This document shows, piece after piece, positions 16,769-24,588 of a DNA stretch of 29,745 nt. Origin of the DNA: JBGAMH01 sp044222045 (GTDB lineage: Bacteria; Eisenbacteria; RBG-16-71-46); assembly GCA_044222045.1 (NCBI GenBank), contig JBGAOB010000023.1:1-29745 (forward strand), read 5' to 3'. Below the pieces are notes generated by a model. That model was not told where the DNA came from. It made no database searches and saw nothing but the letters and a program-made list of their open reading frames with translations. The translations under genes and the position numbers were made by a program. Numbering within the stretch: the stretch's first letter is position 1; each line of letters starts with the position of its first letter.

Positions 16769-18344
16769 CGAGCGCCCTTCGGGCGCAGCGTCATCAGCGG
16801 CAGCACCATCTCCTCCACGGAGACGCCGCCGTGCTGGAACGAGCCGCGGTACTGGCGCTCGTACTCGTGGAACCTGGTCGGGTGAAGTAGTAGTCCTCGC
16901 GCGCGAGCACGTAGTTCTTGTTCACGCGCCGTCGTCGGGAAGCGCGAACTCCGCCGGCCGGCGCACGATGATCGCCTGCTTCGAGTCGGTGTTCAGGTTG
17001 ATCCCGTACTTGTAGCGGAGGTTCGTGCTCGTGTCGCGATTGCCGTACACGAGCGCCGCGCGCTTGCCGAGCACCGAGCCGTGATCGGTGGTGACCACCA
17101 CGGTGCAGTCCTGCGTGGACAACGCCTAAAGATCTCGTACAGCGGCGAGTGCGTGAACCACGCCTTCATCACCGCACGGAACGCCGCCTCGTCGGGCGCC
17201 AGCTCCTGCAGGATGTCGCTCTCGCTGCGGCCGTGCGCGAGGATGTCGAGGAAGTTGAACACCATCGCCACCAGCGACAGGCCCGCGAACGAGTTGATCT
17301 GGCGTCGCGTGTTCACGGCCTCGTCCTGGTCGTAGATCTTCAGGTACTTGATGCCGCGCGGCAGCACCACCTTGAGCCGCTCCAGCTGCAGCTCGAGCAG
17401 CTGGCGCTCGAAACGGTTCTTCGTGCGCTCGTCGTTGCTGTTCTCCTGCCACAGGTCGGGTGCATCTTGTGCAGCTGCGCGGGCAGCAGGCCCGAGAAGA
17501 TGCCGTTGCGCGAGTACGGCGTCGCCGTGGGCAGGATCGAGCAGTAGTACTGGCGCTCGATCGTGAACCAGTCCTCGAGCAGCGGCTCCAGCGTGAACCA
17601 CTGGTCCATCCGCATGCAGTCGATGACGATGAACACCACGCGCTGGCCGCCCTCGAGCGGCGGCACGACCGCGTGGCGGACCACGTCGGTGGACAGCAGC
17701 GGCCGGTCGGTGCCGCCCGCCATGGCCGACTTCACCCAGCCGGGGTAGCGCTCCTCGATCAGCCGGCCGAAGTCGATGTTCAGGCTGCGCCGGAAGTCGG
17801 TGTGCGCCTGCTGCAGGCCGGCCTCGGGCGCGCCGTCCAGCCCCACGTCCCAGCGCGCCACGTCCACTGCCAGGTTCAGCCAGCCGTCCCAGTCGAGCCG
17901 GCGCAGGTCGAGCGACTGCCAGCGCTGCATCTCGCCCACGTAGTCGCGCGCGCGCTGGGAATCCTGCAGCCGCTGCGAGTCGAACACCCGCTTGCACGCG
18001 AGAAACACCTGCGACGGGTTCACGGGCTTGATCAGGTAGTCCGTGATGCGCTTGCCGATCGCCTCCTCCATGAGCGTCTCTTCCTCGCTCTTGGTGATCA
18101 GCACCACCGGCACCGTGCGGTCGGCCTGCTTCAAGCGGTCGAGCGTCTCGAGCCCGCCCAGGCCCGGCATCATCTCGTCGATCAGGAGCACGTCGAAGTG
18201 GTCCTGCTCGAGCGCCGCGAGCGCTCCCTCGCCGCTCGACACCGCCGTGACCGCGAATCCCTTCTGTTCGAGGAACTTGATGTGCGGGCGCAGCAGGTCG
18301 ATCTCGTCGTCGGCCCACAGGATCTTGCGGGTGGGATCGTTCAT
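16765..18344 (-). CDS. porX: PorX-like response regulator with PglZ/alkaline-phosphatase-type domain, frameshifted
   Basis: ATG at 18344. Residues 1-120 are a receiver domain (ILWADDEIDLLRP with acidic D12/D13; phospho-acceptor D56 in LLIDEMMPG; T84 and K85 in LITKSEE). A helical linker (WQSLDLRRLDWDGWLNLAVD) leads to a PglZ-type domain: VVFIVIDCMRMDQW, SILPTATPYSRNGIFSGLLP, DLWQENSNDE, CTVVVTTDHGSVLGKRAALV (metal-binding DH), NYVLAREDYYF, FQHGGVSVEEMVLPL. Four single-base losses (about 17459, 17120, 16927, 16883) restore 527 residues, close to P. gingivalis PorX. PorX controls type IX secretion genes, and its PglZ domain is reported to be a zinc phosphodiesterase acting on nucleotides. First gene of the operon. 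A porX-like gene next to tsaE also occurs, to my knowledge, in Bacteroidota. Confidence 0.82.
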
Positions 18345-18388
18345 GGGATTCCGATGGAGTGGGGAGCGTCGTGCGGCGGACGCACGGC

Positions 18389-18394
18389 AATATA
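18389..18394 (-). promoter_or_regulatory. Possible -10 box of the porX-like operon
   Basis: TATATT on the minus strand, preceded by CGCTCCC and followed by GCC, lies about 45 bases before the ATG at 18344. The flank resembles the -10 regions at 3914 and 20517 (CTCCCTA then T). No good -35 is visible because that position lies inside the upstream terminator hairpin. Confidence 0.4.
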
Positions 18395-18400
18395 GGGAGC

Positions 18401-18426
18401 GGGGAGCGCTGCGGCCAGCGCTCCCC
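18401..18426 (-). terminator. Terminator of the secreted-protein gene
   Basis: A perfect 10-bp stem GGGGAGCGCT/AGCGCTCCCC with a 6-base loop, followed on the minus strand by CTCCCTATATTG. It lies about 60 bases past the stop at 18488 and directly before the putative porX promoter. Confidence 0.6.
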
Positions 18427-18487
18427 GTGATACCCCGGACCGGGCGGCCACGTTCCGGCCGGCCCGGGGCGCCCGGCCCGCGGGCCA

Positions 18488-20257
18488 CTACCGGAGCACG
18501 AGCACCTTCGCGCTCGCCTGCCCGCCCGGATGCCGCACGCGCGCGAAGTACACGCCCTTCGCGAGCGCGCTCCGATCGAAGCCCACCGTGTGCTCGCCGG
18601 CCGCGTAGAACCGCGCGGGCTCCCCGGCCACGCGGCGGCCGCTCGCGTCGAACAGGTCCACCGTCACCTCGCCGGCCGTCGGCAGGCGGAACACGACGGC
18701 GGCGCCCGCGGCGCCCCGCGAGCGGATCGCGAACTCCGTGGGCGGCGGCGCGCTGTGCCCGCCCGCGTCGGGCTCGACCGACGTGCCGTACGCCTCGCCC
18801 GGGAGCAGGCCCGGGCCGTCGGATTCCTCGGTCACCACGGCGCTCGCGGCGCCGGGCGTGCGCGGCACGAGTTGCGCCCACACATCGGTCTCCAGCATGT
18901 CGTCCAGCGGTCGTTCGAGCCAGGTGACCGTCGCCCGGCCGTGGTGATCCACCGCGAGCGAAGCGTCGTACTGGTAGGCCTCCCTCGTCACGGGCAGCCA
19001 GCCGTCGGCCTCCCAGCCCGCGCGGGGCATGCCCGAGGCGTCACAACGCAGGACCCGGACCTCGCTCGCATCCAGGCCGTTCCGGAGATCGGACCACGCC
19101 ACGACGAAGCCCCCTCTGCCGTCGGGTGCGAGGTCGTTCACTACCTGGAAGCCGCTCGCCGTGACCAGCAGCCTCCCGCCCTCTCCGTACTCCGCGGGAA
19201 GCCCGGCGCTCAGATGTTGTTCGTAGATGTCGTAGTAGCGAGCGCCGGGCCGGTTGTCGCTCCACACGAGCCAGGCTCCACCGCGGCCGTCCACCGCGAG
19301 GTGCCCGTAGATCTGGGACCCGGCGGCACGCGCCACGGGGGCGCCGTCGGCGGGCCACCCCGCGGCCACCCGGCCCGAGCGGCCGACGTGCGAGGCGAAC
19401 AGTTCGGGCATCCCGAGGGTCCGGAAGTCCGACCAGGCGATGTACGCACCGCCCGCGCCATCCGCGACCAGTCGCAGAGCCGACTGCGCTCCGGGCGCCG
19501 TGCACACGCCGAGACCCGCACTCGGCCATCCGGGCGCTCGCGCACCGGCTCCGGTGAGCTTCTGCGCGTGGACGTCCTGCTCCGCTCCGGTGAACTCGGT
19601 CCACGTCGCCATCAACCCGCCATCACTCTCGATGATCTGCAAGTCCCGACGCTCGTTCGAACCACTCGCCAGCAGGACGCCGGCCGGGCCCCAGAGCCTG
19701 CGGCCGAACAGTCCGACGGCCTGGGCCCGGATGCGCGACGGATCGACCTCGGGCCACGCGACGAGCACGCCGAGCACGGAGCGAGCGAGCAGGGGCCGGC
19801 GCGGATCGTCGCGGGCAGCCGAATCGCCGAGCACGATGCCGTCCGCCGGCCAGCCGGGGAACGGGCGGCCGTTCGGACCGAAGTGCAGCAGGCGGAGCCG
19901 GGCGCCGCCGTCCGGATCCTGCACCTCCGAGGGCTCCAGGCCGACCACGTACACACCGCCGAGCCCGTCCGCCTGGATCGCGATCTTCCACAGCGGGAAG
20001 TGAACGCCAGCCGCCGGCCAGCCGGGCGACCGGGTGCCCTCCGGGCCGAGCCGGACGACGGCAGCGCCCGCGCCGACCCAGGCCACGAAGGTGAAACCGA
20101 CGTCGTCTCTCGCGATCACCGGGGCAGCGACACCACCGGGCGTCACGTCGATGGGCACGCCGGAGGGCGGCCAGGCGGAATGGGCCGGCGCAGCGAACGC
20201 CAGCAGCGCGAGCGCACTCAGGCTCGCGAGGAACCGAGCAGGGAGCGACCTCATCAT
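18488..20257 (-). CDS. Secreted beta-propeller-like protein with FlgD/T9SS-type C-terminal domain
   Basis: Intact, 589 residues. ATG at 20257 has GGAG seven bases upstream (a second ATG follows directly). The signal peptide is MMRSLPARFLASLSALALLA ending near APAHSA. The body repeats two motifs several times: DGRGGAWLVWSDNRPG-like blocks (ADGAGGAYIAWSDFR, PDGRGGFVVAWSDLRNG) and PGWPADG-like blocks (SPGWPAAG, FPGWPADG, APGWPSAG, AAGWPADG), consistent with a propeller of about six blades. The last ~80 residues (VVFRLPTAGEVTVDLFDASG, RRVAGEPARFYAAGEHTVGF, ALAKGVYFARVRHPGGQASA, KVLVLR) form a FlgD-Ig-like domain that resembles type IX secretion sorting domains. Probably exported to the surface or medium. 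Its neighbour is a PorX-like T9SS regulator. Ligand or activity unknown. Confidence 0.8.
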   Translation of the reverse strand: MMRSLPARFLASLSALALLAFAAPAHSAWPPSGVPIDVTPGGVAAPVIARDDVGFTFVAWVGAGAAVVRLGPEGTRSPGWPAAGVHFPLWKIAIQADGLGGVYVVGLEPSEVQDPDGGARLRLLHFGPNGRPFPGWPADGIVLGDSAARDDPRRPLLARSVLGVLVAWPEVDPSRIRAQAVGLFGRRLWGPAGVLLASGSNERRDLQIIESDGGLMATWTEFTGAEQDVHAQKLTGAGARAPGWPSAGLGVCTAPGAQSALRLVADGAGGAYIAWSDFRTLGMPELFASHVGRSGRVAAGWPADGAPVARAAGSQIYGHLAVDGRGGAWLVWSDNRPGARYYDIYEQHLSAGLPAEYGEGGRLLVTASGFQVVNDLAPDGRGGFVVAWSDLRNGLDASEVRVLRCDASGMPRAGWEADGWLPVTREAYQYDASLAVDHHGRATVTWLERPLDDMLETDVWAQLVPRTPGAASAVVTEESDGPGLLPGEAYGTSVEPDAGGHSAPPPTEFAIRSRGAAGAAVVFRLPTAGEVTVDLFDASGRRVAGEPARFYAAGEHTVGFDRSALAKGVYFARVRHPGGQASAKVLVLR

Positions 20258-20553
20258 CACGAAACTCCAATTCTTCCCGGCCACGCCCGTGCACGGCAGA
20301 CTGCATCCCCGGGCGCCCACGCGCCACGGAAGAGACGCCCGCCGCCGGCGGTGTGGGCCGGCGCGATCGCGCACGGGGGACGGCGGCTCGGCCGGTCGTT
20401 CCGGCGGACCTGCGCTCGCGTGTGCTGCCGATACCCGCGGACGGGCCCGGGCGTTCCACGAAATCCACTCCCCGCAGCGTGCCGTTCCCTCGTTGACGCG
20501 CCGCCCCCCGGCTCCCTACGTTGCCGCGCATCCACCCCAACCGGAGACGCCCC
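20258..20553. other. Divergent intergenic region
   Basis: About 296 bases between the divergent starts of the secreted protein and the M28 peptidase. It holds the peptidase promoter (20493-20522). I see no clear promoter for the minus-strand gene and no RNA gene. Confidence 0.5.
20493..20522 (+). promoter_or_regulatory. Sigma70-like promoter of the M28 peptidase gene
   Basis: TTGACG (20493-20498), an 18-base spacer and TACGTT (20517-20522) lie about 30 bases before the GTG start. The spacer end GGCTCCC matches the promoter of the third UshA-like paralogue. Confidence 0.6.
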
Positions 20554-22224
20554 GTGAACGCTTCCCCGCTCCGCTCGTTCCGCGTGTTCGCGCTGCTCGT
20601 GTTCGTCGCCCTGGGCTGCGGCTCGGCCGCGCCGGCCCGCCGCCCGGCGCCCCTGCCGGCGCCGCTCGTGCGCGCGGTCGCCGACGTGTCCGGTCAGCGC
20701 CTCGAAGTGGACGTGCGCGCCCTGGCCGACGACGCGATGCAGGGCCGCGGCACGGGCGACGAGGGCTACCAGCGGGCCGCCGACTGGGTGGCCGACCGCA
20801 TGCGGGTGCTGGGGCTCGAGCCTGCGGGCACCACCGACTACTTCCAGCCGGTGCCCATGCGCCGGGCGCAGGTGGACTTCGGCGCGAGTCAGCTCGCGGT
20901 GGTGCGCGACGGCACGTCGCGCGTGCTGATCCCCGACGTCGACTACCAGGCGGGCGCCGACTTCCTGCGCGAAAAAGTCACCACCGAGGCCGCGCTGGTG
21001 TACGCGGGCTACGGCGTGAGCGCGCCGGAGCTGGGCTACGACGACTTCGCGGGCGTCGACGTGCAGGGCAAGGTGCTGGTCACGTTCCGCGGCGCGCCGC
21101 CGCGCTTCGACCACAACCTGCGCGCGTACTATTCGAGCCCGCTCGAGAAGGAGCGCATGGCGGCGGCGCACGGCGCGATCGGCGTGCTCGAGATGCGCAA
21201 ACCCGTCGAGGAGCATCGCGCGCCCTGGGAGAAGACCGCGCGCCAGGGGCACCTGCCTGCGTTGCGCTGGGTCGACGAGGCCGGCGCGCCCGCGAACGTG
21301 CAGGCGCTGCTGCAGGTGGGCGCGCGGCTGTCGCGCGCGGGTGCCGACGCGCTGCTGGAAGGCGCGCCGCGCACGTTCGAGCAGCTGCTCGCCGCGGCGG
21401 ACTCGAGCCAGCCGGCGTCGTTCGAGCTGCCGGCACGGATCAAGTCCATCCGCGTCACGCGGCACTCGGCGGCGTCGAGCCCGAACGTGGTGGGGCTGCT
21501 GCGCGGCTCCGACCCGAAGCTCGCGAACGAGTGCCTCGTCGTGAGCGCGCACCTCGACCACCTCGGCATCGGCGTGCCCGTGGAGGGCGACAGCATCTAC
21601 AACGGCGCGTACGACAACGCCACGGGCATCGCGATGATGCTGGAGCTGGCGCGCACGCTGAAGTCGCTGCCGCGCGCGCCCCGGCGCTCGGTGCTGTTCC
21701 TGGCCGTGTGCGGCGAGGAAAAGGGCATGCAGGGCTCCGACTACTTCGCACGGCACGAGCCGCCGGCCGGGCTCACCGTGGTCGGCGACGTGAACCTGGA
21801 CATGGTCATGCTGCTGCGGCCGATGCGCGCCGTCGTCGGCTTCGGCGCCGAGCACTCCACGCTGGGCGGCGCGCTGGAGTGGGCCGCGCACCAGGCCGGG
21901 CTCGCCGTGGTGCCCGACCCGGTGCCGCAGGAAGTGGTTTTCGTGCGCAGCGACCAGATCTCGTTCGTGCGCCAGGGCATCCCGGCGATCTACCCGGTCT
22001 CGGGCGGGGACGGCACGCCGACCTATCCCGCCGAGATGGAGGCGTGGTCCACGGCCCACTACCACGCGCCGAGCGACGACATGGCCGGGCCGTTCGACTG
22101 GGACAGCGGCGCGCGATTCACGCGCATGGCGCTGCTCACGGTGTGGAAGGCGTCGAACGATCCGGCGGCGCCGCGCTGGAACGAGGGCGACTTCTTCGGG
22201 ACCCGCTTCGGCCCCCGGAAGTAG
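20554..22224 (+). CDS. M28-family zinc metallopeptidase lipoprotein
   Basis: Intact, 556 residues. GTG at 20554 has GGAG seven bases upstream. A lipoprotein signal ends at VALGC (Cys22). Residues 40-290 contain a protease-associated-like insert (VYAGYGVSAPELGYDDFAGV, DVQGKVLVTFRGAPPR). The co-catalytic zinc site of M28 aminopeptidases is complete: H333 and D335 (SAHLDHLG), D354 (GAYDNATG), E388/E389 (CGEEKG), D416 (VNLDMV) and H504 (HYHAPSDD). Likely removes N-terminal residues from peptides in the periplasm or at the cell surface, feeding amino-acid scavenging. A hairpin follows, then the DUF4097-like gene, which has its own strong Shine-Dalgarno. Confidence 0.9.
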   Translation: MNASPLRSFRVFALLVFVALGCGSAAPARRPAPLPAPLVRAVADVSGQRLEVDVRALADDAMQGRGTGDEGYQRAADWVADRMRVLGLEPAGTTDYFQPVPMRRAQVDFGASQLAVVRDGTSRVLIPDVDYQAGADFLREKVTTEAALVYAGYGVSAPELGYDDFAGVDVQGKVLVTFRGAPPRFDHNLRAYYSSPLEKERMAAAHGAIGVLEMRKPVEEHRAPWEKTARQGHLPALRWVDEAGAPANVQALLQVGARLSRAGADALLEGAPRTFEQLLAAADSSQPASFELPARIKSIRVTRHSAASSPNVVGLLRGSDPKLANECLVVSAHLDHLGIGVPVEGDSIYNGAYDNATGIAMMLELARTLKSLPRAPRRSVLFLAVCGEEKGMQGSDYFARHEPPAGLTVVGDVNLDMVMLLRPMRAVVGFGAEHSTLGGALEWAAHQAGLAVVPDPVPQEVVFVRSDQISFVRQGIPAIYPVSGGDGTPTYPAEMEAWSTAHYHAPSDDMAGPFDWDSGARFTRMALLTVWKASNDPAAPRWNEGDFFGTRFGPRK

Positions 22225-22229
22225 GCTGG

Positions 22230-22266
22230 GCCGGACCCCGGTTGCAACCCGCTTCCGGGGCCCGGC
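22230..22266 (+). terminator. Hairpin after the M28 peptidase gene
   Basis: GCCGGACCCCGG (22230-22241) pairs with CCGGGGCCCGGC (22255-22266) with one mismatch, five bases past the stop. There is no T-tract, so it may only attenuate read-through into the next gene. Confidence 0.45.
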
Positions 22267-22301
22267 GTAGTCGGCCCACACCCGATCGTCCGGAGGAGCC
22301 C

Positions 22302-23171
22302 ATGCGCCGAATCCTGCCTGCCCTCGCCGCCGTCGCGCTGACCGTGCTGTCCGTCGCCCCTGCCTCGGCCGAGGTGTGGACGCGCCGCTACGAACTCCGG
22401 GGCCGCCCGAGCGTCCGCATCGTGACCGACGACTTCCGCGTCAAGGTGCACACGCGCGCGAGCGGCCCCGTCGAGTTCCGGATCGAGTACGAGTTGCACA
22501 AGTTCGGTCTCGTCCGATCGACTCCGAAGCAGCCCCGCATCGAGTTCCGGCAGGAAGGCGACACGATTTCGCTGCACGCGGAGGAGCCGAACTTCATCGC
22601 GTTCTTCGCCACGGTCGAGACGCACTCCACGATCGAGGTCACCGTGCCGGTGGACGCCGACGTGTCCGTGCGCACCGGGGACGGCAGCATCGAGTGCGAG
22701 ACGCTGCGCGGCTCCACCACGCTCGAAACCGGCGACGGGCACATCCGCGCGAACGGCCTGCAGGGCGCCACGTGGCTGCGTACCGGCGACGGGTCGATCG
22801 AGGGCTTCGACCTGGCCGGCGGCCTGATCGCGCGCTCGGGCGACGGGCACATCGACGTGGACGGCCGCTTCGACCGGCTGGACGTGACGACGGGCGACGG
22901 CCGCGTGCGCGCGGTGGCGCGGCCCGGCTCGCGGGTGCGCGAGGGCTGGAACCTCGAGACGCGCGACGGTTCGCTGAGCCTGCGCATTCCGCTCGACCTG
23001 AAGGCGTTCCTCGACGCGCGCACCGGCGACGGCCGGCTGCGCGTGGACCTTCCCATCACGCAGGCGGGGAGCACGCGCCGGCACGAGATCTCGGGGCAGC
23101 TGAACGGCGGCGGCGGACCGCTGCGCGTGCGCACGGCCGACGGCACGCTGACGCTCGGCGTCTCGAACTGA
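22302..23171 (+). CDS. Exported DUF4097-like beta-helix repeat protein
   Basis: 289 residues. ATG at 22302 follows a strong GGAGGAG. The signal peptide MRRILPALAAVALTVLSVAP is cleaved near ASA-EVW. After a beta-rich N-terminal region come eight short repeats centred on GDG: TGDGSIECE, TGDGHIRAN, TGDGSIEGF, SGDGHIDVD, TGDGRVRAV, TRDGSLSLR, TGDGRLRVD, TADGTLTLG. Such a ladder is typical of DUF4097 'putative adhesin' proteins and predicts a right-handed beta-helix. Location is periplasmic or outer-membrane-associated. Function is not established for the family. It is separated from the peptidase gene by 77 bases. Confidence 0.85.
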   Translation: MRRILPALAAVALTVLSVAPASAEVWTRRYELRGRPSVRIVTDDFRVKVHTRASGPVEFRIEYELHKFGLVRSTPKQPRIEFRQEGDTISLHAEEPNFIAFFATVETHSTIEVTVPVDADVSVRTGDGSIECETLRGSTTLETGDGHIRANGLQGATWLRTGDGSIEGFDLAGGLIARSGDGHIDVDGRFDRLDVTTGDGRVRAVARPGSRVREGWNLETRDGSLSLRIPLDLKAFLDARTGDGRLRVDLPITQAGSTRRHEISGQLNGGGGPLRVRTADGTLTLGVSN

Positions 23172-23194
23172 CCGTCGGCGCCCCGAGCGCCGGC

Positions 23195-23229
23195 CGGGCC
23201 CGCGATCGCCCCGAGCGATCGCGGGCCCG
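23195..23229. terminator. Bidirectional terminator hairpin at convergent junction
   Basis: A perfect 14-bp stem CGGGCCCGCGATCG/CGATCGCGGGCCCG with a 7-base loop lies between the DUF4097-like stop (23171, plus) and the kinase stop (23265, minus). It could serve both directions. No long T-tracts. Confidence 0.65.
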
Positions 23230-23264
23230 ATGCTTCGGGCGCACGGCGCGCCGGGCCGGCTCGC

Positions 23265-24581
23265 TCAGGTGGGGAAGCGGATCAGCATCGTCGTGCCTTC
23301 GCCCGGCGTGCTCTCGCGGATCGACAGCCGCCCCGCGTGGTACTCCTCCACCACGCGCCGCGACAGCGCGAGCCCCAGTCCCCAGCCGCGGCGCTTCGTG
23401 CTGTAGCCGGGCTCGAACGCGCGGTTCTGCTCCTCGCGCGACATGCCGCGGCCGTTGTCGGTGATCGTGATCTCGACTTCCTCGGTCTCCGCCCGGCGCT
23501 CCACCACGACCTCGATGACGCCCGGTTTCTTGTCGAGCGCGTTCAGCGCGTTCGACAGCAGGTTCTCCACCACCCACTCGAGCAGCTCGCGGTTCAGGCT
23601 GATCGGCGGCACCTCGCCGTAGCGCTCGTGGATCTGCACCTCGCCGGCGCCCAGCTGCACGCGCCGGCGGACGTACGCCACGGCCTCGCGCACGACCGGC
23701 GTGACGTCCTGGAGCTGGAGCTGCGGCGTGCTGCCGATGTGGCTGAACCGCTGCGCCACCTTGCTCAGGCGCTCGATGTCGCGCTCCATCTCGCCGAGCG
23801 TCTCCATCAGGTCGCTGCGCGGGATCGGCACGCTCGCGCCGGGCGGCGCGCTCTCCTCGTGGCCGCGCAGCAGTTCGATCCAGCCCATCAGGCTCGACAG
23901 CGGCGTGCCGAGCTGGTGCGCGGTCTCCTTGGCCATGCCCACCCAGATGCTGCGCCGCTCGGCGGCGCGGATGCCCGCGAGGCCCGAGAGTCCGAGCAGC
24001 AGCAGCAGGCCGGTTCCGCCCACTGCGAGGTACGGCATCCAGCGCAGGCCGGTGAGCACCGCGGGCTCGCCGTAGTGCACGGTGCCCAGCCGCAGCGAGT
24101 CCGGCCGCGTCTGCCACATGGCGATCGGCTCGTTGCTGCGGTCGAGGTCCTCGACGCGCGCGCGCACGCGGTCGATCAGCCGCTGCCGAACGGGCGAGAT
24201 CTCGAGCTTCGCCTCGAGGCTGTCGAGCGTCTCGGACGGCACGCTGCGGTGCGGCACGCCGACGTCCTGCCACACGCGCGGCAGGCCTTCGGTGTTCGTG
24301 ATGATGATCGGGAAGTCGACGCTGTCGATCACGTCCACGAGCAGCTGGCGCAGCTCCGGGTCGCGCGTCGCCGGCAGCGACGCCTCCGCGCAGAAGCGTG
24401 CGAGCAGTCGCGACGTGCTCGCCACCTGCGCGGACAGGCGCTGCACCATCAGGTGCGTGAACAGGAACACGCCCACCACGAGCAGGCTGCCGCCCACGAA
24501 CAGGCCGGTCTTCAGGAGCTGCTTGCCCTCGAAGCGCGGCGTTCCGACCGGACCGTTCCTGGCCACGCGTGCGCCCGTCAC
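23265..24581 (-). CDS. Membrane sensor histidine kinase (orphan)
   Basis: 438 residues from a GTG at 24581 with a GAGG upstream, 7 bases after the serS stop. Membrane helices lie at about 25-45 and 182-203, enclosing an extracytoplasmic region (about 46-181) containing FPIIITNTEGLPRVW, which looks PAS-like. The kinase core has H222 in AKETAHQLGTPLSSLMGWIE, the N box ENLLSNALNAL, the G1 box DNGRGMS and the G2 box GWGLGLALSRRVVEEY. It should autophosphorylate on H222 in response to an unknown signal. No response regulator is adjacent, so the partner is encoded elsewhere. The PorX-like receiver at 16765-18344 is a conceivable but unsupported partner. Confidence 0.9.
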   Translation of the reverse strand: MTGARVARNGPVGTPRFEGKQLLKTGLFVGGSLLVVGVFLFTHLMVQRLSAQVASTSRLLARFCAEASLPATRDPELRQLLVDVIDSVDFPIIITNTEGLPRVWQDVGVPHRSVPSETLDSLEAKLEISPVRQRLIDRVRARVEDLDRSNEPIAMWQTRPDSLRLGTVHYGEPAVLTGLRWMPYLAVGGTGLLLLLGLSGLAGIRAAERRSIWVGMAKETAHQLGTPLSSLMGWIELLRGHEESAPPGASVPIPRSDLMETLGEMERDIERLSKVAQRFSHIGSTPQLQLQDVTPVVREAVAYVRRRVQLGAGEVQIHERYGEVPPISLNRELLEWVVENLLSNALNALDKKPGVIEVVVERRAETEEVEITITDNGRGMSREEQNRAFEPGYSTKRRGWGLGLALSRRVVEEYHAGRLSIRESTPGEGTTMLIRFPT

Positions 24582-24588
24582 GCCGGCC

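Noticed and set aside
16922..17122. A separate 66-codon gene containing TTDHG
   Set aside because: It is the PglZ metal-binding segment of the PorX-like protein, isolated by frameshifts on both sides.
20034..22301. A long plus-strand frame ending in the DUF4097-like protein
   Set aside because: Its first 750 codons overlap the M28 peptidase in a shifted frame. Homology and signal peptide begin only at 22302.
765..23229. CGGGCCCG palindrome recurring in intergenic hairpins as a protein-binding site
   Set aside because: The octamer also occurs inside coding regions (for example near 12685), as expected at this GC content.
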